DNA of 64,000 bases from assembly GCA_030841085.1 (NCBI GenBank), contig JAVEDP010000025.1, forward strand, positions 337,942-401,941, written 5' to 3'. Source of the DNA: Pyrinomonadaceae bacterium. Its GTDB lineage: Bacteria; Acidobacteriota; Blastocatellia; Pyrinomonadales; Pyrinomonadaceae. A model generated the notes under the pieces. That model ran no database searches, had not been told where the DNA came from, and saw only the letters and a list, made by a program, of their open reading frames with translations. How positions within the stretch are numbered: the stretch's first letter is position 1; every line of letters starts with the position of its first letter. The translations under genes and the position numbers were made by a program. Of this stretch, positions 52,576 to 61,586 are shown piece after piece.

Positions 52576-52907
52576 AGGAAAATTTTTCGCACCGCTTACA
52601 TTTGCGAAGAAGGAAGAAGGGCGATACCGCGCAGCTTGCGGCGCAGCTTGCTCCACTCGAAGAGCAGAACAAACGCGCCTCTGAGCATCAAATGCGCACT
52701 CACAGCCTGACTGAGGGCGGGGCAAATCAGGAAGTCGGCGCCATCGTTATTGAAAACCGAACCGGAACGCTGGGGAAAGATATTACGGACGAGACGAATG
52801 CGGAGACGTTTTTGGGAATGGAGCCGGTAGTTTTAGTGATCCTGGGCGGGATGATCATCTTCATCATCTTCGTCGCATGGAAGACTTCGCAAATGCCGGT
52901 TCAGTAA
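52566..52907 (+). CDS. Small single-TM protein coupled to corA
   Basis: 113 residues. A polar, basic then acidic N terminus ([20 protein letters not shown]) and a single C-terminal TM helix ([18 protein letters not shown]). The start ATG overlaps the end of corA by 10 bp, so they are translated together. No family recognised; it may be an accessory of the transporter. Confidence 0.65.
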   Translation: MDMKENFSHRLHLRRRKKGDTAQLAAQLAPLEEQNKRASEHQMRTHSLTEGGANQEVGAIVIENRTGTLGKDITDETNAETFLGMEPVVLVILGGMIIFIIFVAWKTSQMPVQ

Positions 52908-52913
52908 GACGGA

Positions 52914-53142
52914 CTTTGGTCTTTGGCCTTCGGTCTTAGTTTCTGTGCCTAATTTGATTGAACTAGCCGGGGAAGTTCCAATAGCGAAGTTCAGTGTGCA
53001 GTGGGCAGTAGCGGTGGCTTTGTCGGCAAAATCGTAAAGCAAACTGTTAGTTTGCGTTGGTGCCGAGAACTCAAGTTGAGTGGCAACGAGCCACCGCAAA
53101 CTAACAGTTTGCTTTACGACCAAAGACCCAACTCCAAAGACC
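52914..53142. repeat. Composite repeat: heptads flanking a GTAAAGC pair (loci E and 4)
   Basis: Heptad tract CTTTGGT, CTTTGGC, CTTCGGT, CTTAGTT (52914-52941), then the GTAAAGCAAACTGTTAG pair (53034-53059 and 53091-53118), then complementary heptads ACCAAAG, ACCCAAC, TCCAAAG, ACC (about 53119-53142). One repeat class is nested in the other. Confidence 0.88.
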
Positions 53143-53147
53143 GTAAA

Positions 53148-53366
53148 TTACATCGGTCCGGCGTCTTTTACCTCATCACTCTCGTCAAACGCACCATCGG
53201 GCGATGGTCCAGGATCGGGAGCGTCCCCAGTTGAACGAGACTGTTTTTCGTTCTGCTGAATGTCGCTTAACGTCTCTTTGCTAGTAGCGTCGGAGTCGGG
53301 CTTTCGGTTCGACACCTCCTTCTTGCTCTCGTTGGTGTCATCCTGCTCGCGCGTTGGTTCCCCCAT
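53148..53366 (-). CDS. Small acidic hydrophilic protein
   Basis: 72 residues, almost without hydrophobic residues (rich in Asp, Glu, Ser, Lys, Gln), so probably disordered. The strong AAGGAGG 8 bp before ATG 53366 supports real translation. It lies 13 bp downstream of the pgpA start-side partner on the same strand (pgpA ends at 53380), so they may be co-transcribed. No function known. Confidence 0.65.
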   Translation of the reverse strand: MGEPTREQDDTNESKKEVSNRKPDSDATSKETLSDIQQNEKQSRSTGDAPDPGPSPDGAFDESDEVKDAGPM

Positions 53367-53379
53367 AAAGTGACCTCCT

Positions 53380-54000
53380 TTAGATAAACCAGCTGATCAC
53401 AATCGCCACGGCAACTACAATCCCTGCATAGACGCCGGCGACGATATCGTCCGCCATTATTCCCAAACCACCATGGAGAGACTCCAATTTACGAGCGGGG
53501 TATGGCTTAACTATGTCGAAAACTCGGAAGAGAATAAACGCCAAAATCGCCGGCCACAACGCGGCACCAATCATAAAGGGAACGGGAATCAAGGCAATAA
53601 ACTGTCCCGCAACTTCGTCTATAACAACCTTACCGGGATCCTTTCGTCCAGATAACTTCTCCGTTCGAGAGGCTGCCCAAATTCCGACGAGACCAATAAG
53701 CAGTGCCGCGATCAATTCGAAAGTGATAACGCCAAAATAAATATGAAGAAGGTTGAAGTTGCGGCCCGAGGCGACACCGAAGAACGCCTGCATCGAGGCG
53801 CCCCTGACCAAAGCATAAACGCCAACGCCCACCAGCGAGCCCCATGTGCCCGGCGCGAGCGGTAGATAGCCAACGCCGCAGGTGGCAATCGCGAGCGCAA
53901 GATAATCTTTTCCTGAGCGCGCGGTGCGCCGTGAAGCAATATCTTCATCGGCTATTGTCGCGGTCGGATTTAACTCATCGCTGGATTCTTTGATCGCCAT
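53380..54000 (-). CDS. pgpA: Phosphatidylglycerophosphatase A
   Basis: 206 residues from ATG 54000. Dephosphorylates phosphatidylglycerol phosphate to phosphatidylglycerol in the inner membrane. Motifs: GYLPLAPGTWGSLVGV, GKVVIDEVAGQFIAL and FRVFDIVKPYPARKLE with GGLGIMADDIVAGVYAG, the PgpA set including the acidic residues. About four TM helices. The first ~30 residues are a polar extension. A longer frame reaching back to 54183 would translate repeat DNA and is rejected. Confidence 0.93.
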   Translation of the reverse strand: MAIKESSDELNPTATIADEDIASRRTARSGKDYLALAIATCGVGYLPLAPGTWGSLVGVGVYALVRGASMQAFFGVASGRNFNLLHIYFGVITFELIAALLIGLVGIWAASRTEKLSGRKDPGKVVIDEVAGQFIALIPVPFMIGAALWPAILAFILFRVFDIVKPYPARKLESLHGGLGIMADDIVAGVYAGIVVAVAIVISWFI

Positions 54001-54044
54001 TCTGGTAGGTGGAAGACTTTTACGGTTGAACTTGAACCTGCGTT

Positions 54045-54174
54045 CGGCTTTGCCGTCTTCCGTGCGGAAAGGCAGAGTCTTACCGCACGGAAGGAGGCAG
54101 AGCCTCAAGAAGACTAGGTTCAGGCTACGACAGGATTCTCCCCGCGAGGTACACAGACTGAAGTCTATGCCACT
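54045..54174. repeat. Repeat cluster between pgpA and rimO
   Basis: An inverted GTGCGG/CCGCAC-type pair (54045-54069 and 54080-54105) of the kind seen at 29908-30077, and a single copy of the GGCATAGACTT family (54151-54174) that directly abuts the rimO stop codon at 54176. Confidence 0.75.
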
Positions 54175-54175
54175 T

Positions 54176-55525
54176 CTAAACAATCCTTCCGACGAGGTCG
54201 TATTCCTGCGCTTCGGTAATCAGCACATTCACCATCTCACCTGAAGTAGGTACGAAACCTTCGGGCGCGTCGTTGATAAGAACGCAGCCGTCGATGTCGG
54301 GCGCTTGCGTTTCAATGCGGCCCTGCCACAGCAGATCGCTTTCGTCGGATTCGCCTTCGAAGATTACGCGCAACACCTCGCCGACCTTCGCTTTGTTTCG
54401 CTTGCGCGAGATGCGCGATTGAGCTTTCATCAGGCGCGCGCGGCGTTGTTTCGCGATCTTTGGGTCGACCTTGTTCGCCAGCTCAAACGCCGGCGTGCCT
54501 TCTTCATCGGAATAAGTAAACACACCAACACGATCGAATTCGACATTCTTAACAAACGCCAGCAGCTCTTCAAAGTCTTCATCCGTCTCACCCGGGAAAC
54601 CGGTGATGAAGGTGGTGCGCACGGCGATACCGGGCACACGCTCGCGCACTCGCTTGATCAATTTTTCCAGGGAAGCACGATTGCCGCCGCGCTTCATCAG
54701 TTTCAAAACATTCTGAGACGCGTGCTGCAAAGGCATGTCGAGGTACTTCACCGCTTTCGCTTCTTCGGCGAGCACATCGAGAAACGCATCGCTGATGTGC
54801 GTCGGATAGGCGTACATCACGCGCACCCATTCGATGCCGTCCGTGTGCGATAGTTCGCGCAACAGATGGGCCAGCGCGTCCTGCTTGCCCAGATCTTCGC
54901 CGTAACGAGAGGAATCCTGTGCCACGAGAATCAGTTCTTTCACGCCTTCTTCGGCAAGCTGATGGGCTTCAGCGACGATCGAGCCAAAACGCCGGCTGCG
55001 AAAATGGCCACGCATCTGCGGAATGAAACAGAAAGCGCAGGGACGATCGCAGCCTTCGGCAATCTTTATGAACGCGTAATGCGAAGGCGTCGCCAGCACG
55101 CGCGGTGTCGATTCGTCGTAGAGATAGGTCGCGCTCTGATTGCCAAGTGTGATGATTGGAAGCGAACGCGTGTTGGTCTGCGGATCGCAAACGGCAAGAA
55201 TGTCGTTAATCTGGCTGGTACCGATGAACGCGTCAACCTCGGGCATCGACGCTTTTAGTTCATCGCGGTACCGCTCGACTAAACAGCCGGCTACTACTAA
55301 ACGCTGAGCTTTGCCGTTGGTTTTAAGTTGCGCCGCTTCGAGGATCGCATCGATCGATTCCTGTTTCGCCGAATCGATGAAGCCACAGGTGTTCACGACG
55401 AGCGTGTCCGCCTCACTGGCATCCCCTGTTAGCTCGTAACCATTTGCCTTGAGCTGGCCCATCATCACTTCGCTATCGACGAGATTTTTGGGACAGCCAA
55501 GACTGATAAATCCAACTTTGTTCAT
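54176..55525 (-). CDS. rimO: Ribosomal protein S12 methylthiotransferase
   Basis: 449 residues. Radical-SAM enzyme that methylthiolates the conserved Asp of S12. The N-terminal UPF0004 domain has Cys residues in SLGCPKNLVDSE, VVNTCGFIDSAK and VVAGCLVERY; the radical-SAM cluster is GCDRPCAFCFIPQMRG (CxxxCxxC); and a C-terminal TRAM domain (about 380-449). The GCDRPC...FIP signature separates RimO from MiaB. ATG 55525. The upstream gap is filled by repeats. Confidence 0.96.
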   Translation of the reverse strand: MNKVGFISLGCPKNLVDSEVMMGQLKANGYELTGDASEADTLVVNTCGFIDSAKQESIDAILEAAQLKTNGKAQRLVVAGCLVERYRDELKASMPEVDAFIGTSQINDILAVCDPQTNTRSLPIITLGNQSATYLYDESTPRVLATPSHYAFIKIAEGCDRPCAFCFIPQMRGHFRSRRFGSIVAEAHQLAEEGVKELILVAQDSSRYGEDLGKQDALAHLLRELSHTDGIEWVRVMYAYPTHISDAFLDVLAEEAKAVKYLDMPLQHASQNVLKLMKRGGNRASLEKLIKRVRERVPGIAVRTTFITGFPGETDEDFEELLAFVKNVEFDRVGVFTYSDEEGTPAFELANKVDPKIAKQRRARLMKAQSRISRKRNKAKVGEVLRVIFEGESDESDLLWQGRIETQAPDIDGCVLINDAPEGFVPTSGEMVNVLITEAQEYDLVGRIV

Positions 55526-55539
55526 AATTTCAACTTCGT

Positions 55540-55560
55540 AAATCGTGAATCGTGAATCGT
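55540..55560. repeat. Heptanucleotide repeat (locus F)
   Basis: Three tandem units AAATCGT, GAATCGT, GAATCGT, 15 bp upstream of the rimO ATG. Complementary to the unit at 32348-32368. Confidence 0.75.
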
Positions 55561-55571
55561 CAAAAAAAAGG

Positions 55572-55629
55572 AGTGGCATAGACTTTAGTCTGGGGCTGCC
55601 ACGACAGCACAGACTAAAGTCTATGCCAC
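55572..55629. repeat. Inverted pair of the GGCATAGACTTTAGTC repeat
   Basis: Two nearly perfect inverted copies (55573-55594 and 55607-55629) around a 12-bp loop, between rimO and the transglutaminase-like gene. Confidence 0.88.
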
Positions 55630-55641
55630 TACCTCTGACGA

Positions 55642-57795
55642 TCATGTCTCCGAAAGCCGTTCGAGACTAATTAATGCTTCCTGGATTTCGTCTATTTCTT
55701 CCGGCAACAACCGTTCGTGCCCAAACCTGACTCGGTTATACGCGCGCGTGATCTTCAGCGCTTCGGGAACGTCGAGGCTGCCCGCAAACTCCAACGGTGT
55801 CAAATCGGCGTCGCGCCGAATTCCGCGCTGGGCCAACAAAGATGTCAGATTCTCGTAAAACAGCACCATTGACTGGTCGTAAGCTGGCCCGCGGTCGGAG
55901 CGTCTGAAAGCGCGGCGCCAGCCAAAGCGTCTCAGGCGACGCAGCGATAGGAAAAGAACGAGCGCAGCGGCCACGGTTAACCCAACGGGAACTACGCTGC
56001 GCAAATCTTTCGGTAGCAGCTTCACCGCTCGATTGAAGATGCTGGAAACAAAGTGGCGAAACGTAACCAACCGGTTTTGCAGCGAGGTTGCCAGCGAACG
56101 CTGTTCCTGCTTGTCATAACCAACAACGTACTGAAACCACATCAACTCAAACGCTTCCGCATATTTTTCTAATTGGCCGACGACGCCACTTCTGATGGGC
56201 TCATCGCGGCCGGCGGCAGGCGTCGGATCAAACGTGACCCAGGAATTGGTTTCGGGAAAATAGACTTCAACCCAGGAGTGCGCGTCGCTTTGTCTGACCG
56301 TAAAGGCGCCCGCGGCCTCGTTGTATTCGCCGGGCAGAAAACCATTCACCACGCGCGTCGCAATGCCGCGGGTGCGCAGCATCACAGCCATGGCCGTGGC
56401 AAAATATTCGCAGTGACCGACTTTGACGTTGAACAGAAAGTCAGCCAGCGGATCGGAACCACCGGCTTTCATATCAAGTGAATAACCGTATTCGCTCTGT
56501 AATTGAGACTCGATAGCTCGGGCTTCGTCGTAACGGTTGCGCGCGTGAGCGTTCGCGACCATCGCATTTGTTCGCGCGTTGATGCGTGGGTCGATGGCAA
56601 GCGGGAGTTGCAGATAACGCTGAAAGGCTACCGGGTAGGGTGTCACATCTCTTCGCAGCACGGCCTCATCCGGCGCCGTTGTATCCGACAAAGCCTTGTA
56701 GACCACACGTTCAAACTGGCGTCGCCGCGCCTGAACCGAGCCTTCCGCGTCCATTCGCACCGCCGAAAAATCGCCCTGAATCGCCACTGGCCGAGGGGCC
56801 GCAAACAACACCGGTGATTCGATTGCCTCGAGAAAGATCGTTTGCGCGGTCAGGCGATGGAGTGACTCGGTAGTGCCAAGCTGGTAGAAACCGCGCTCGT
56901 TTTTTAACTCAACCGGGCGGCGCGCCTCGGGAGATTTTCTCCAGGCGCGACCAGTGAATTCATCCAGCGCCACACCTCGCCATCTAAATTCACGTCCGTT
57001 TGACGCTTCCTCCAAACGAACGTGCATCACAATGGCGCTGTCCCTTTTCAAAGTACCGATCGCTCCCAGCGTTACGTTCTCTGAAAACCCAATAAAGTTT
57101 GACAAGGAACTTCCGGAGCGACCAAGCATGGCGGCGCCGGACCGTGGCGCCAGCAGAAACAGCGGCAGTGCCAGAATGAAAATGAGCAGGAACAGAAAGA
57201 ACGCGACCAACGGCAGGCGACGCGCTTCGACGCTGCGTTTGCTATAGCGCCGCGCATGTTTGAAGATGCCGGAATCAGGCGCGACCAGCAGACGCGTTTC
57301 CGTTTCAGCCATGCTTCGTTTTGTCTTATGAATTTCGAAAGCGACTATCGTAGTCAAACCACAAAGCATGTAAACACTGAGACTGGCCAGGAAAACCGGG
57401 CTGAAGCTCAAACCCGCGGCCAAAAGTATTTCAAAGAAAGAAATCAAATAAAGAAAGACCCAGTCGCGATCCTTCTTGTGCTGGAGCAGCTTGACTGCGG
57501 CGAGAAAAACTATCAGGTGTGCCAAGGCCGCGACACCAAGTTGGCCGGCCGGCTCGCGAACGTTATTCTGATATTTCCAGTCAAGCAAAAACAGCGGGAC
57601 CGAAACAAGCACCGCCACCAGACCCAGGCGTTCCGACAGTTGCCACTTGCGTCCTTCCAGGTTCCAGGCCCCGACGAGAACCGCAAAAAACAAAAGAGCT
57701 AAAGCAAGATTTAGTCCCCCAGCCAGGACAAGCGCCAGCGTGGCCACCGCAACAGTGGCATAAGAGAAAGCTCTGAAATAGTTCTCGAGAGTCAT
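55642..57795 (-). CDS. DUF3488/transglutaminase-like membrane protein
   Basis: 717 residues. N-terminal ~220 residues hold six to seven TM helices (DUF3488/TgpA N-terminal type), then a periplasmic segment, the transglutaminase core at about 460-540: catalytic Cys in GHCEYFATAMAVMLR, His in DAHSWVEVYF and Asp in WVTFDPTPA. A further TM (VVPVGLTVAAALVLFLSL) and a C-terminal DUF4129-like tail (LTPLEFAGSLDVPEALKI) follow. This order matches TgpA-type proteins, possibly peptide-crosslinking or protease enzymes of the periplasm, usually encoded with MoxR and DUF58 genes, which are absent here. ATG 57795; the glutaminyl cyclase gene ends 4 bp upstream. Confidence 0.92.
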   Translation of the reverse strand: MTLENYFRAFSYATVAVATLALVLAGGLNLALALLFFAVLVGAWNLEGRKWQLSERLGLVAVLVSVPLFLLDWKYQNNVREPAGQLGVAALAHLIVFLAAVKLLQHKKDRDWVFLYLISFFEILLAAGLSFSPVFLASLSVYMLCGLTTIVAFEIHKTKRSMAETETRLLVAPDSGIFKHARRYSKRSVEARRLPLVAFFLFLLIFILALPLFLLAPRSGAAMLGRSGSSLSNFIGFSENVTLGAIGTLKRDSAIVMHVRLEEASNGREFRWRGVALDEFTGRAWRKSPEARRPVELKNERGFYQLGTTESLHRLTAQTIFLEAIESPVLFAAPRPVAIQGDFSAVRMDAEGSVQARRRQFERVVYKALSDTTAPDEAVLRRDVTPYPVAFQRYLQLPLAIDPRINARTNAMVANAHARNRYDEARAIESQLQSEYGYSLDMKAGGSDPLADFLFNVKVGHCEYFATAMAVMLRTRGIATRVVNGFLPGEYNEAAGAFTVRQSDAHSWVEVYFPETNSWVTFDPTPAAGRDEPIRSGVVGQLEKYAEAFELMWFQYVVGYDKQEQRSLATSLQNRLVTFRHFVSSIFNRAVKLLPKDLRSVVPVGLTVAAALVLFLSLRRLRRFGWRRAFRRSDRGPAYDQSMVLFYENLTSLLAQRGIRRDADLTPLEFAGSLDVPEALKITRAYNRVRFGHERLLPEEIDEIQEALISLERLSET

Positions 57796-57798
57796 CAA

Positions 57799-58635
57799 CT
57801 ATTTGCGTGTCAGCCGGATCTCAAAAAGTTTAGGCCACAGTTTGCCCGTCACGAAGAGTCGACCGTTCGTTTCGTCATACGCTATGCCATTAAGCACAGC
57901 CTCTTCATCGCTAACTTCACCACGGGCGAGAAGGCCGGTCAATTCAATCCAGCCGACAACCGCACCATTCTGCGGGTCAATGCGAGCTATGCGGTCGGCG
58001 TGCCAAATATTTGCATAAATCTCGCCCTGAACATATTCAAGCTCGTTCAGTTCGTTAACCGGCGCCTTGCCGTCAACAACTGCGATCGTTTTTTGCACTG
58101 CAAAGTTTCCCGGATCAAGAAAGCGGATGCGGTTGCTGCCGTCGCTTAGGATTAGCGACTGACCATCGTTTGCGAGTCCCCAACCTTCACCCAGGTAATG
58201 GAACTCGCCAATCTTTTCGAACGTCCACGCGTCATAGACAAAACCCAATTGTTGTTGCCAGGTTAACTGGTAGATTTTGCCTTTCAGAAGTGTGATGCCT
58301 TCTGCAAAATAAGGCGCGTCGACGTCTACTTTCTGCAGCACCTTGCCGGTTTCCAGTTCTACTCGGCGTAGACTCGAATGACCAACCTGGCCCGTACTCT
58401 CGATCAACTTGCCATCATTAAAGACCAGGCCTTGGGTGTATGCGCCTCGATCGTGGGGCCACGCATGGACCACCTCATAACCGTAAAGACGAACCGCACC
58501 GTTTCCAGGTGTCTTGAGATTCGCAATCGAGGCACTCTGGCAAGCATGCCCCAAGATTAATACTAGCAGCGTCCCGATTAAGGCTGTTCGCGGCGATGCT
58601 TTTTGCGGCAAGGAAGAAAACAAACTACGCATCAT
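57799..58635 (-). CDS. Glutaminyl-peptide cyclotransferase (plant/bacterial type)
   Basis: 278 residues. Five-bladed beta-propeller that cyclises N-terminal Gln of peptides to pyroglutamate. Motifs: HDRGAYTQGLVFNDGKLIES, EGWGLANDGQSLILSDGS, ELEYVQGEIYANIWHADRIA and VLNGIAYDETNGRLFVTGK. ATG 58635 (or 58632) gives a lipoprotein signal: ALIGTLLVLILGHAC. So it is exported and anchored. It is followed by the transglutaminase gene after 3 bp, likely one operon. Confidence 0.92.
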   Translation of the reverse strand: MMRSLFSSLPQKASPRTALIGTLLVLILGHACQSASIANLKTPGNGAVRLYGYEVVHAWPHDRGAYTQGLVFNDGKLIESTGQVGHSSLRRVELETGKVLQKVDVDAPYFAEGITLLKGKIYQLTWQQQLGFVYDAWTFEKIGEFHYLGEGWGLANDGQSLILSDGSNRIRFLDPGNFAVQKTIAVVDGKAPVNELNELEYVQGEIYANIWHADRIARIDPQNGAVVGWIELTGLLARGEVSDEEAVLNGIAYDETNGRLFVTGKLWPKLFEIRLTRK

Positions 58636-58789
58636 TCCACTTAGTTTAACTTGAGCAGGCTGGATCGACGAAGTTGGGGTGAAAAACTTTGCCTTGTTAT
58701 GAGCGATGGGCCATACTGTCCGCCGCCAATTCACGCCGTATCTGCAGCGAATCTCGAAATCCTTCGCGAATAGTAATCAGCGCGACACA

Positions 58790-59191
58790 ATGACGACTTC
58801 TGACCACAACAAAATTCTGGCGATAGGCTTTGGAGCGTTTGCCGCGATTTTCTTGTTCACTTTCATGCTGCTGCTAATCGTTACCACCGGTGTGTTTGTC
58901 GCGCTGGGAATCACTTTCGCCAAAGAGACAGGAGACAATACAAACGCGGGCATCGGAATTCTGGGCGGCGTCTTCACGATTATTTTCTACGTTGTCCTGG
59001 GATTCATCTGCGTTTTGCCTACCGCGATGGCGGCTTGGAAGATGTTGAAACGCAGAAGGCGAGTTCGATTGTACGGAATCATTGCTGCAATCGTGGTGGT
59101 CCCAATCTTTCCGCTCGGAACAATTTTGGGTGTTTACGGTTTGTGGTTTTTCTTCAGCGCGGAAGGCAAACGGTTCTACTCGGATATCTAA
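58790..59191 (+). CDS. Small membrane protein
   Basis: 133 residues from ATG 58790. Three to four TM helices: AIGFGAFAAIFLFTFMLLLI, IGILGGVFTIIFYVVLGFIC and LYGIIAAIVVVPIFPLGTIL. The C-terminal part GVYGLWFFFSAEGKRFYSD is common in uncharacterised membrane proteins of soil bacteria. Divergent from the glutaminyl cyclase gene. An earlier frame from 58706 lacks a plausible membrane start. Confidence 0.75.
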   Translation: MTTSDHNKILAIGFGAFAAIFLFTFMLLLIVTTGVFVALGITFAKETGDNTNAGIGILGGVFTIIFYVVLGFICVLPTAMAAWKMLKRRRRVRLYGIIAAIVVVPIFPLGTILGVYGLWFFFSAEGKRFYSDI

Positions 59192-59281
59192 CTCGCCTGA
59201 CATGTTTCAGCAAGATCTTGAGAGAGAGTGAAGACGGAACTTGTAACTGCCGCCTCGGGGGACTTACACTTCCTCCACCTT

Positions 59282-60109
59282 ATGTACCTGCCATTCCGAC
59301 TATCTCTGGTGCTGCTGTTGCTTGCAACTGCGTCGATCGCGCAACAGCGAGGCCCGCAGCAGCCATCTCTGACTCGCGCAGAAACGAGAGAGGCCGAGCA
59401 GCGACTTTCGGAGTTGGGCTACTGGACCGGCCCAATTGACGGAATATTTGATCCCGCGTCACACTCCGCATTAATAGCTTTCCAGAAATGGGAAGGCCGT
59501 CCAATCACGGGCCAGATTACGATCGAGGAGCTCGAGGCAATTCGCACCGGCGCCCCACCCAAAGCCAGAGACATTGGGTATGCTCATGTTGAAGTGGACC
59601 TGGATCGTCAGGTGCTACTTGTGGTCAATGATGCGGGCGGCGTCCGAGTCCTGCCCGTAGCGACCGGCAATGAAAAGTCGTTCGTTGACGAAGGTCAGGA
59701 GAGTGTGGCGCATACGCCGCGTGGCCGATTCATCGTTTATGAAAAAGAAGTCGGTTGGCACACGGGGTCGCTTGGGGCAATTTATGACGCGAATTTCATC
59801 AGCGGCGGCATAGCGATTCACGGCAGCCGCAACGTTCCCACCCAACCCGCGAGTCACGGTTGTATTCGGGTGCCTATGTTCGCCGCCCGTGAAGTAAGCA
59901 AGCTACTGAAGTTGGGAACGATCGTGCTGGTGTACGACCAAGTCTCATTCGTCTCGGCGAAGGAATGGACTGAAAACCCCAACCTCAAGCAAGCCGGCCT
60001 ATTGATTAGCGCCGCCGACGATGACCTCAATCACGCAAATGCCATAAAACCCAGATCCAGGTCTCTCGCGATCAAAAAAGCCCGCTCGAGAATCATTCGC
60101 GCGGACTAA
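59282..60109 (+). CDS. L,D-transpeptidase with peptidoglycan-binding domain
   Basis: 275 residues. ATG 59282 gives a signal peptide (FRLSLVLLLLATASIAQQ); a GTG at 59228 would add 18 residues before it. A peptidoglycan-binding domain (about 38-90: EAEQRLSELGYWTGPIDGIF) precedes the YkuD catalytic domain (about 105-220) with HGSRN and SHGCIRVP, the His and Cys of the active site. It forms 3-3 crosslinks or anchors proteins to peptidoglycan. The C-terminal ~55 residues are basic and not conserved. Convergent overlap of the end with the toxin remnant (60093-60109). Confidence 0.93.
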   Translation: MYLPFRLSLVLLLLATASIAQQRGPQQPSLTRAETREAEQRLSELGYWTGPIDGIFDPASHSALIAFQKWEGRPITGQITIEELEAIRTGAPPKARDIGYAHVEVDLDRQVLLVVNDAGGVRVLPVATGNEKSFVDEGQESVAHTPRGRFIVYEKEVGWHTGSLGAIYDANFISGGIAIHGSRNVPTQPASHGCIRVPMFAAREVSKLLKLGTIVLVYDQVSFVSAKEWTENPNLKQAGLLISAADDDLNHANAIKPRSRSLAIKKARSRIIRAD

Positions 60110-60427
60110 CCAATTCTGAAAACCCACACGCGATCATCAGTGCTTGTTGCACTTCAGGCCAATGCGCGTCGGGCAGGGTGCAAAGAATATCGCCGATGCG
60201 ATCGCGCTGCGCTAGTGAGATGTGATCAAAGTTGAGCGCGCATACGACAGGCATGCCGTCCTCCGGCGTCAAAACTACTTCAGTTGACACACCACGAATT
60301 GTTCGCGTCACCGGCACTACAATGATCTCATTTAGGTGATCGATAACTTCGTCTCGAGTGAGGATCAGAACGGGCGGCGCTTATCTGGAAGTCGAAACTT
60401 GTACCAGCGGATTTCGCCGCGTTTCAC
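60093..60427 (-). pseudogene. MazF/PemK-like toxin, frameshifted
   Basis: Reading from GTG 60427 gives MKRGEIRWYKFRLPDKRRP (first codon read as Met), then a TGA stop at 60367-60365. Shifting frame around 60371-60374 restores VLILTRDEVIDHL and continues without break into the 74-residue frame VPVTRTIRGVSTEVVLTPED ... ISLAQRDRIGDIL to the stop at 60093. The joined protein would be a complete MazF-like endoribonuclease of about 110 residues, so one base is missing near 60372. Its GTG overlaps the antitoxin stop in a GTGA quartet, the typical TA operon layout. True mutation or sequencing/assembly error cannot be told apart here. Confidence 0.85.
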
Positions 60428-60660
60428 GCGACATTCTCCCAACCCTCCGCTTCCCAAGCGAGGGGTTCCTCGTCTGTTGAAAACTCATCCCGAGTTGGCG
60501 GCAACGAGTGGTAGGCGGTGGTGTCGGCGGCCGAAACCAGACGAGCTAAGGGTTTGCCGTCTTGCACAATGATAACTTCGCCCCCTTCGGAGGCAATTGT
60601 GATTAAGTCTGACAACTGGCTCTTTGCTTCATCAATACTTACTTTCTGAGGAGGAATCAT
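60424..60660 (-). CDS. Phd/YefM-type antitoxin
   Basis: 78 residues from ATG 60660 (ATG 60669 is possible). MIPPQKVSIDEAKSQLSDLI followed by VIIVQDGKPLARLV is the Phd/YefM DNA-binding fold; the acidic C terminus (EEPLAWEAEGWENVA) would bind the toxin. First gene of a toxin-antitoxin operon that autoregulates in related systems. The toxin gene after it is frameshifted while this gene is intact. Confidence 0.88.
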   Translation of the reverse strand: MIPPQKVSIDEAKSQLSDLITIASEGGEVIIVQDGKPLARLVSAADTTAYHSLPPTRDEFSTDEEPLAWEAEGWENVA

Positions 60661-60710
60661 GGATTGCATGATAGAAGGCTGGAGGAAACTCGTCAACGGA
60701 AAGGCCCACA

Positions 60711-60732
60711 CGAAAAAGGCCCGTTGGGGCTT
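60711..60732 (-). terminator. Terminator-like hairpin (minus strand)
   Basis: On the minus strand AAAGCCCC-AAC-GGGCC then TTTTT. It lies next to the 5S-like fragment, in the orientation expected for an rRNA operon end. Confidence 0.65.
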
Positions 60733-60744
60733 TACCTCGATCTC

Positions 60745-60780
60745 GCGGGCTTCATTTAAATGATCCCGGCGACTTCCAAC
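60745..60780 (-). other. Relic of a 5S rRNA 3' end and rrn spacer
   Basis: 36 bp closely matching 63204-63238, which is the 3' end of the 5S gene plus the start of its terminator. The shared segment includes ATCCCGGCGACTTCC, the 5S 3' terminus, and GCGGGCTTC. Differences are one indel and three or four substitutions. Confidence 0.75.
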
Positions 60781-60884
60781 AATATCACTAGGAAAGTCTT
60801 ATAATAATTGGCTAGATTATCATGCTTGAGCTGGATCTTGGCTTATAGTTTGTTCAAATGTGATCATGCGGATGGGTATAAACG

Positions 60885-61478
60885 ATGAGATTCTTCGTTA
60901 ATAGGCGAGTGAGACCTGCGGCTACGCTCTGCTGCTTTATCACGTGCTTGTTCATCCAATCAGGATGTGCGAAGCGCTGCACTCTAACTCTGCAACAAGC
61001 CCCGAAGCTTCGCGGCATCGGTCTAGGTATGACTCAATCTCAAGTAGATTATTTGTATCCTGGATTGATGCATGAAGGGCACATATCGAAGGACGACCCG
61101 GAGATAGGTTATATCTCACGTGAAATTGAAGGAGACGCCGCCGGTCTCACTGATATTAGTCGCATGTGGCTACAATATTTGGACGGCCGCCTTTACGGAA
61201 TGACTATCTGGTACGACGACATCGGAAATGGCTGGACCAAGAAAACGTTTCGCGAAAAAACGGCTGGCGCACTAGGCTTACCTAATTCATGGGATGAAAG
61301 TATTCTTACTTGCGAGGGCTTCCGCGTCGAGGCGGACATTCTCACTACGCCCACCAAAAAACTTATGTTAAACGAGACTACCGGATGGATAGCGATAACG
61401 GATATAGTCGCACTAAACAGCAAAAAGCTACGTGAGTTTGAGCGGAATCACGGAGGGCAGCGTCCGTTCAAGCCCTGA
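60885..61478 (+). CDS. Putative lipoprotein, paralogue of the gene at 23660
   Basis: 197 residues. Signal with lipobox (CCFITCLFIQSGC). The body shares with the 23660 protein the order LGMTQSQVDYLYPG, a WLQYLDGRLYGMTIWY strand, LGLPNSWDESILTCEGF and LNETTGWIAI. Both start from a Cys and a CTL/CSM strand. Function unknown. It is the first gene of the 2.4-kb segment between the two 5S-type sequences. Confidence 0.7.
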   Translation: MRFFVNRRVRPAATLCCFITCLFIQSGCAKRCTLTLQQAPKLRGIGLGMTQSQVDYLYPGLMHEGHISKDDPEIGYISREIEGDAAGLTDISRMWLQYLDGRLYGMTIWYDDIGNGWTKKTFREKTAGALGLPNSWDESILTCEGFRVEADILTTPTKKLMLNETTGWIAITDIVALNSKKLREFERNHGGQRPFKP

Positions 61479-61586
61479 GTACTCAGCGTTCTCACCAGTC
61501 GCCTAAATACGGCCGGGATGGCGCGGGTTGAGCATGATCGCGATTCTCAATATGCCGTCTTCGGATTTCGCCAACGGTGTCCTCTT

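Noticed and set aside
54001..54183. N-terminal extension of PgpA
   Set aside because: Would translate intergenic repeats and add residues before the family start; ATG 54000 is better.
60093..60317. Stand-alone 74-residue gene
   Set aside because: It is the second part of a MazF-like toxin whose first 19 residues are encoded just upstream in another frame. Treated as a frameshifted pseudogene.
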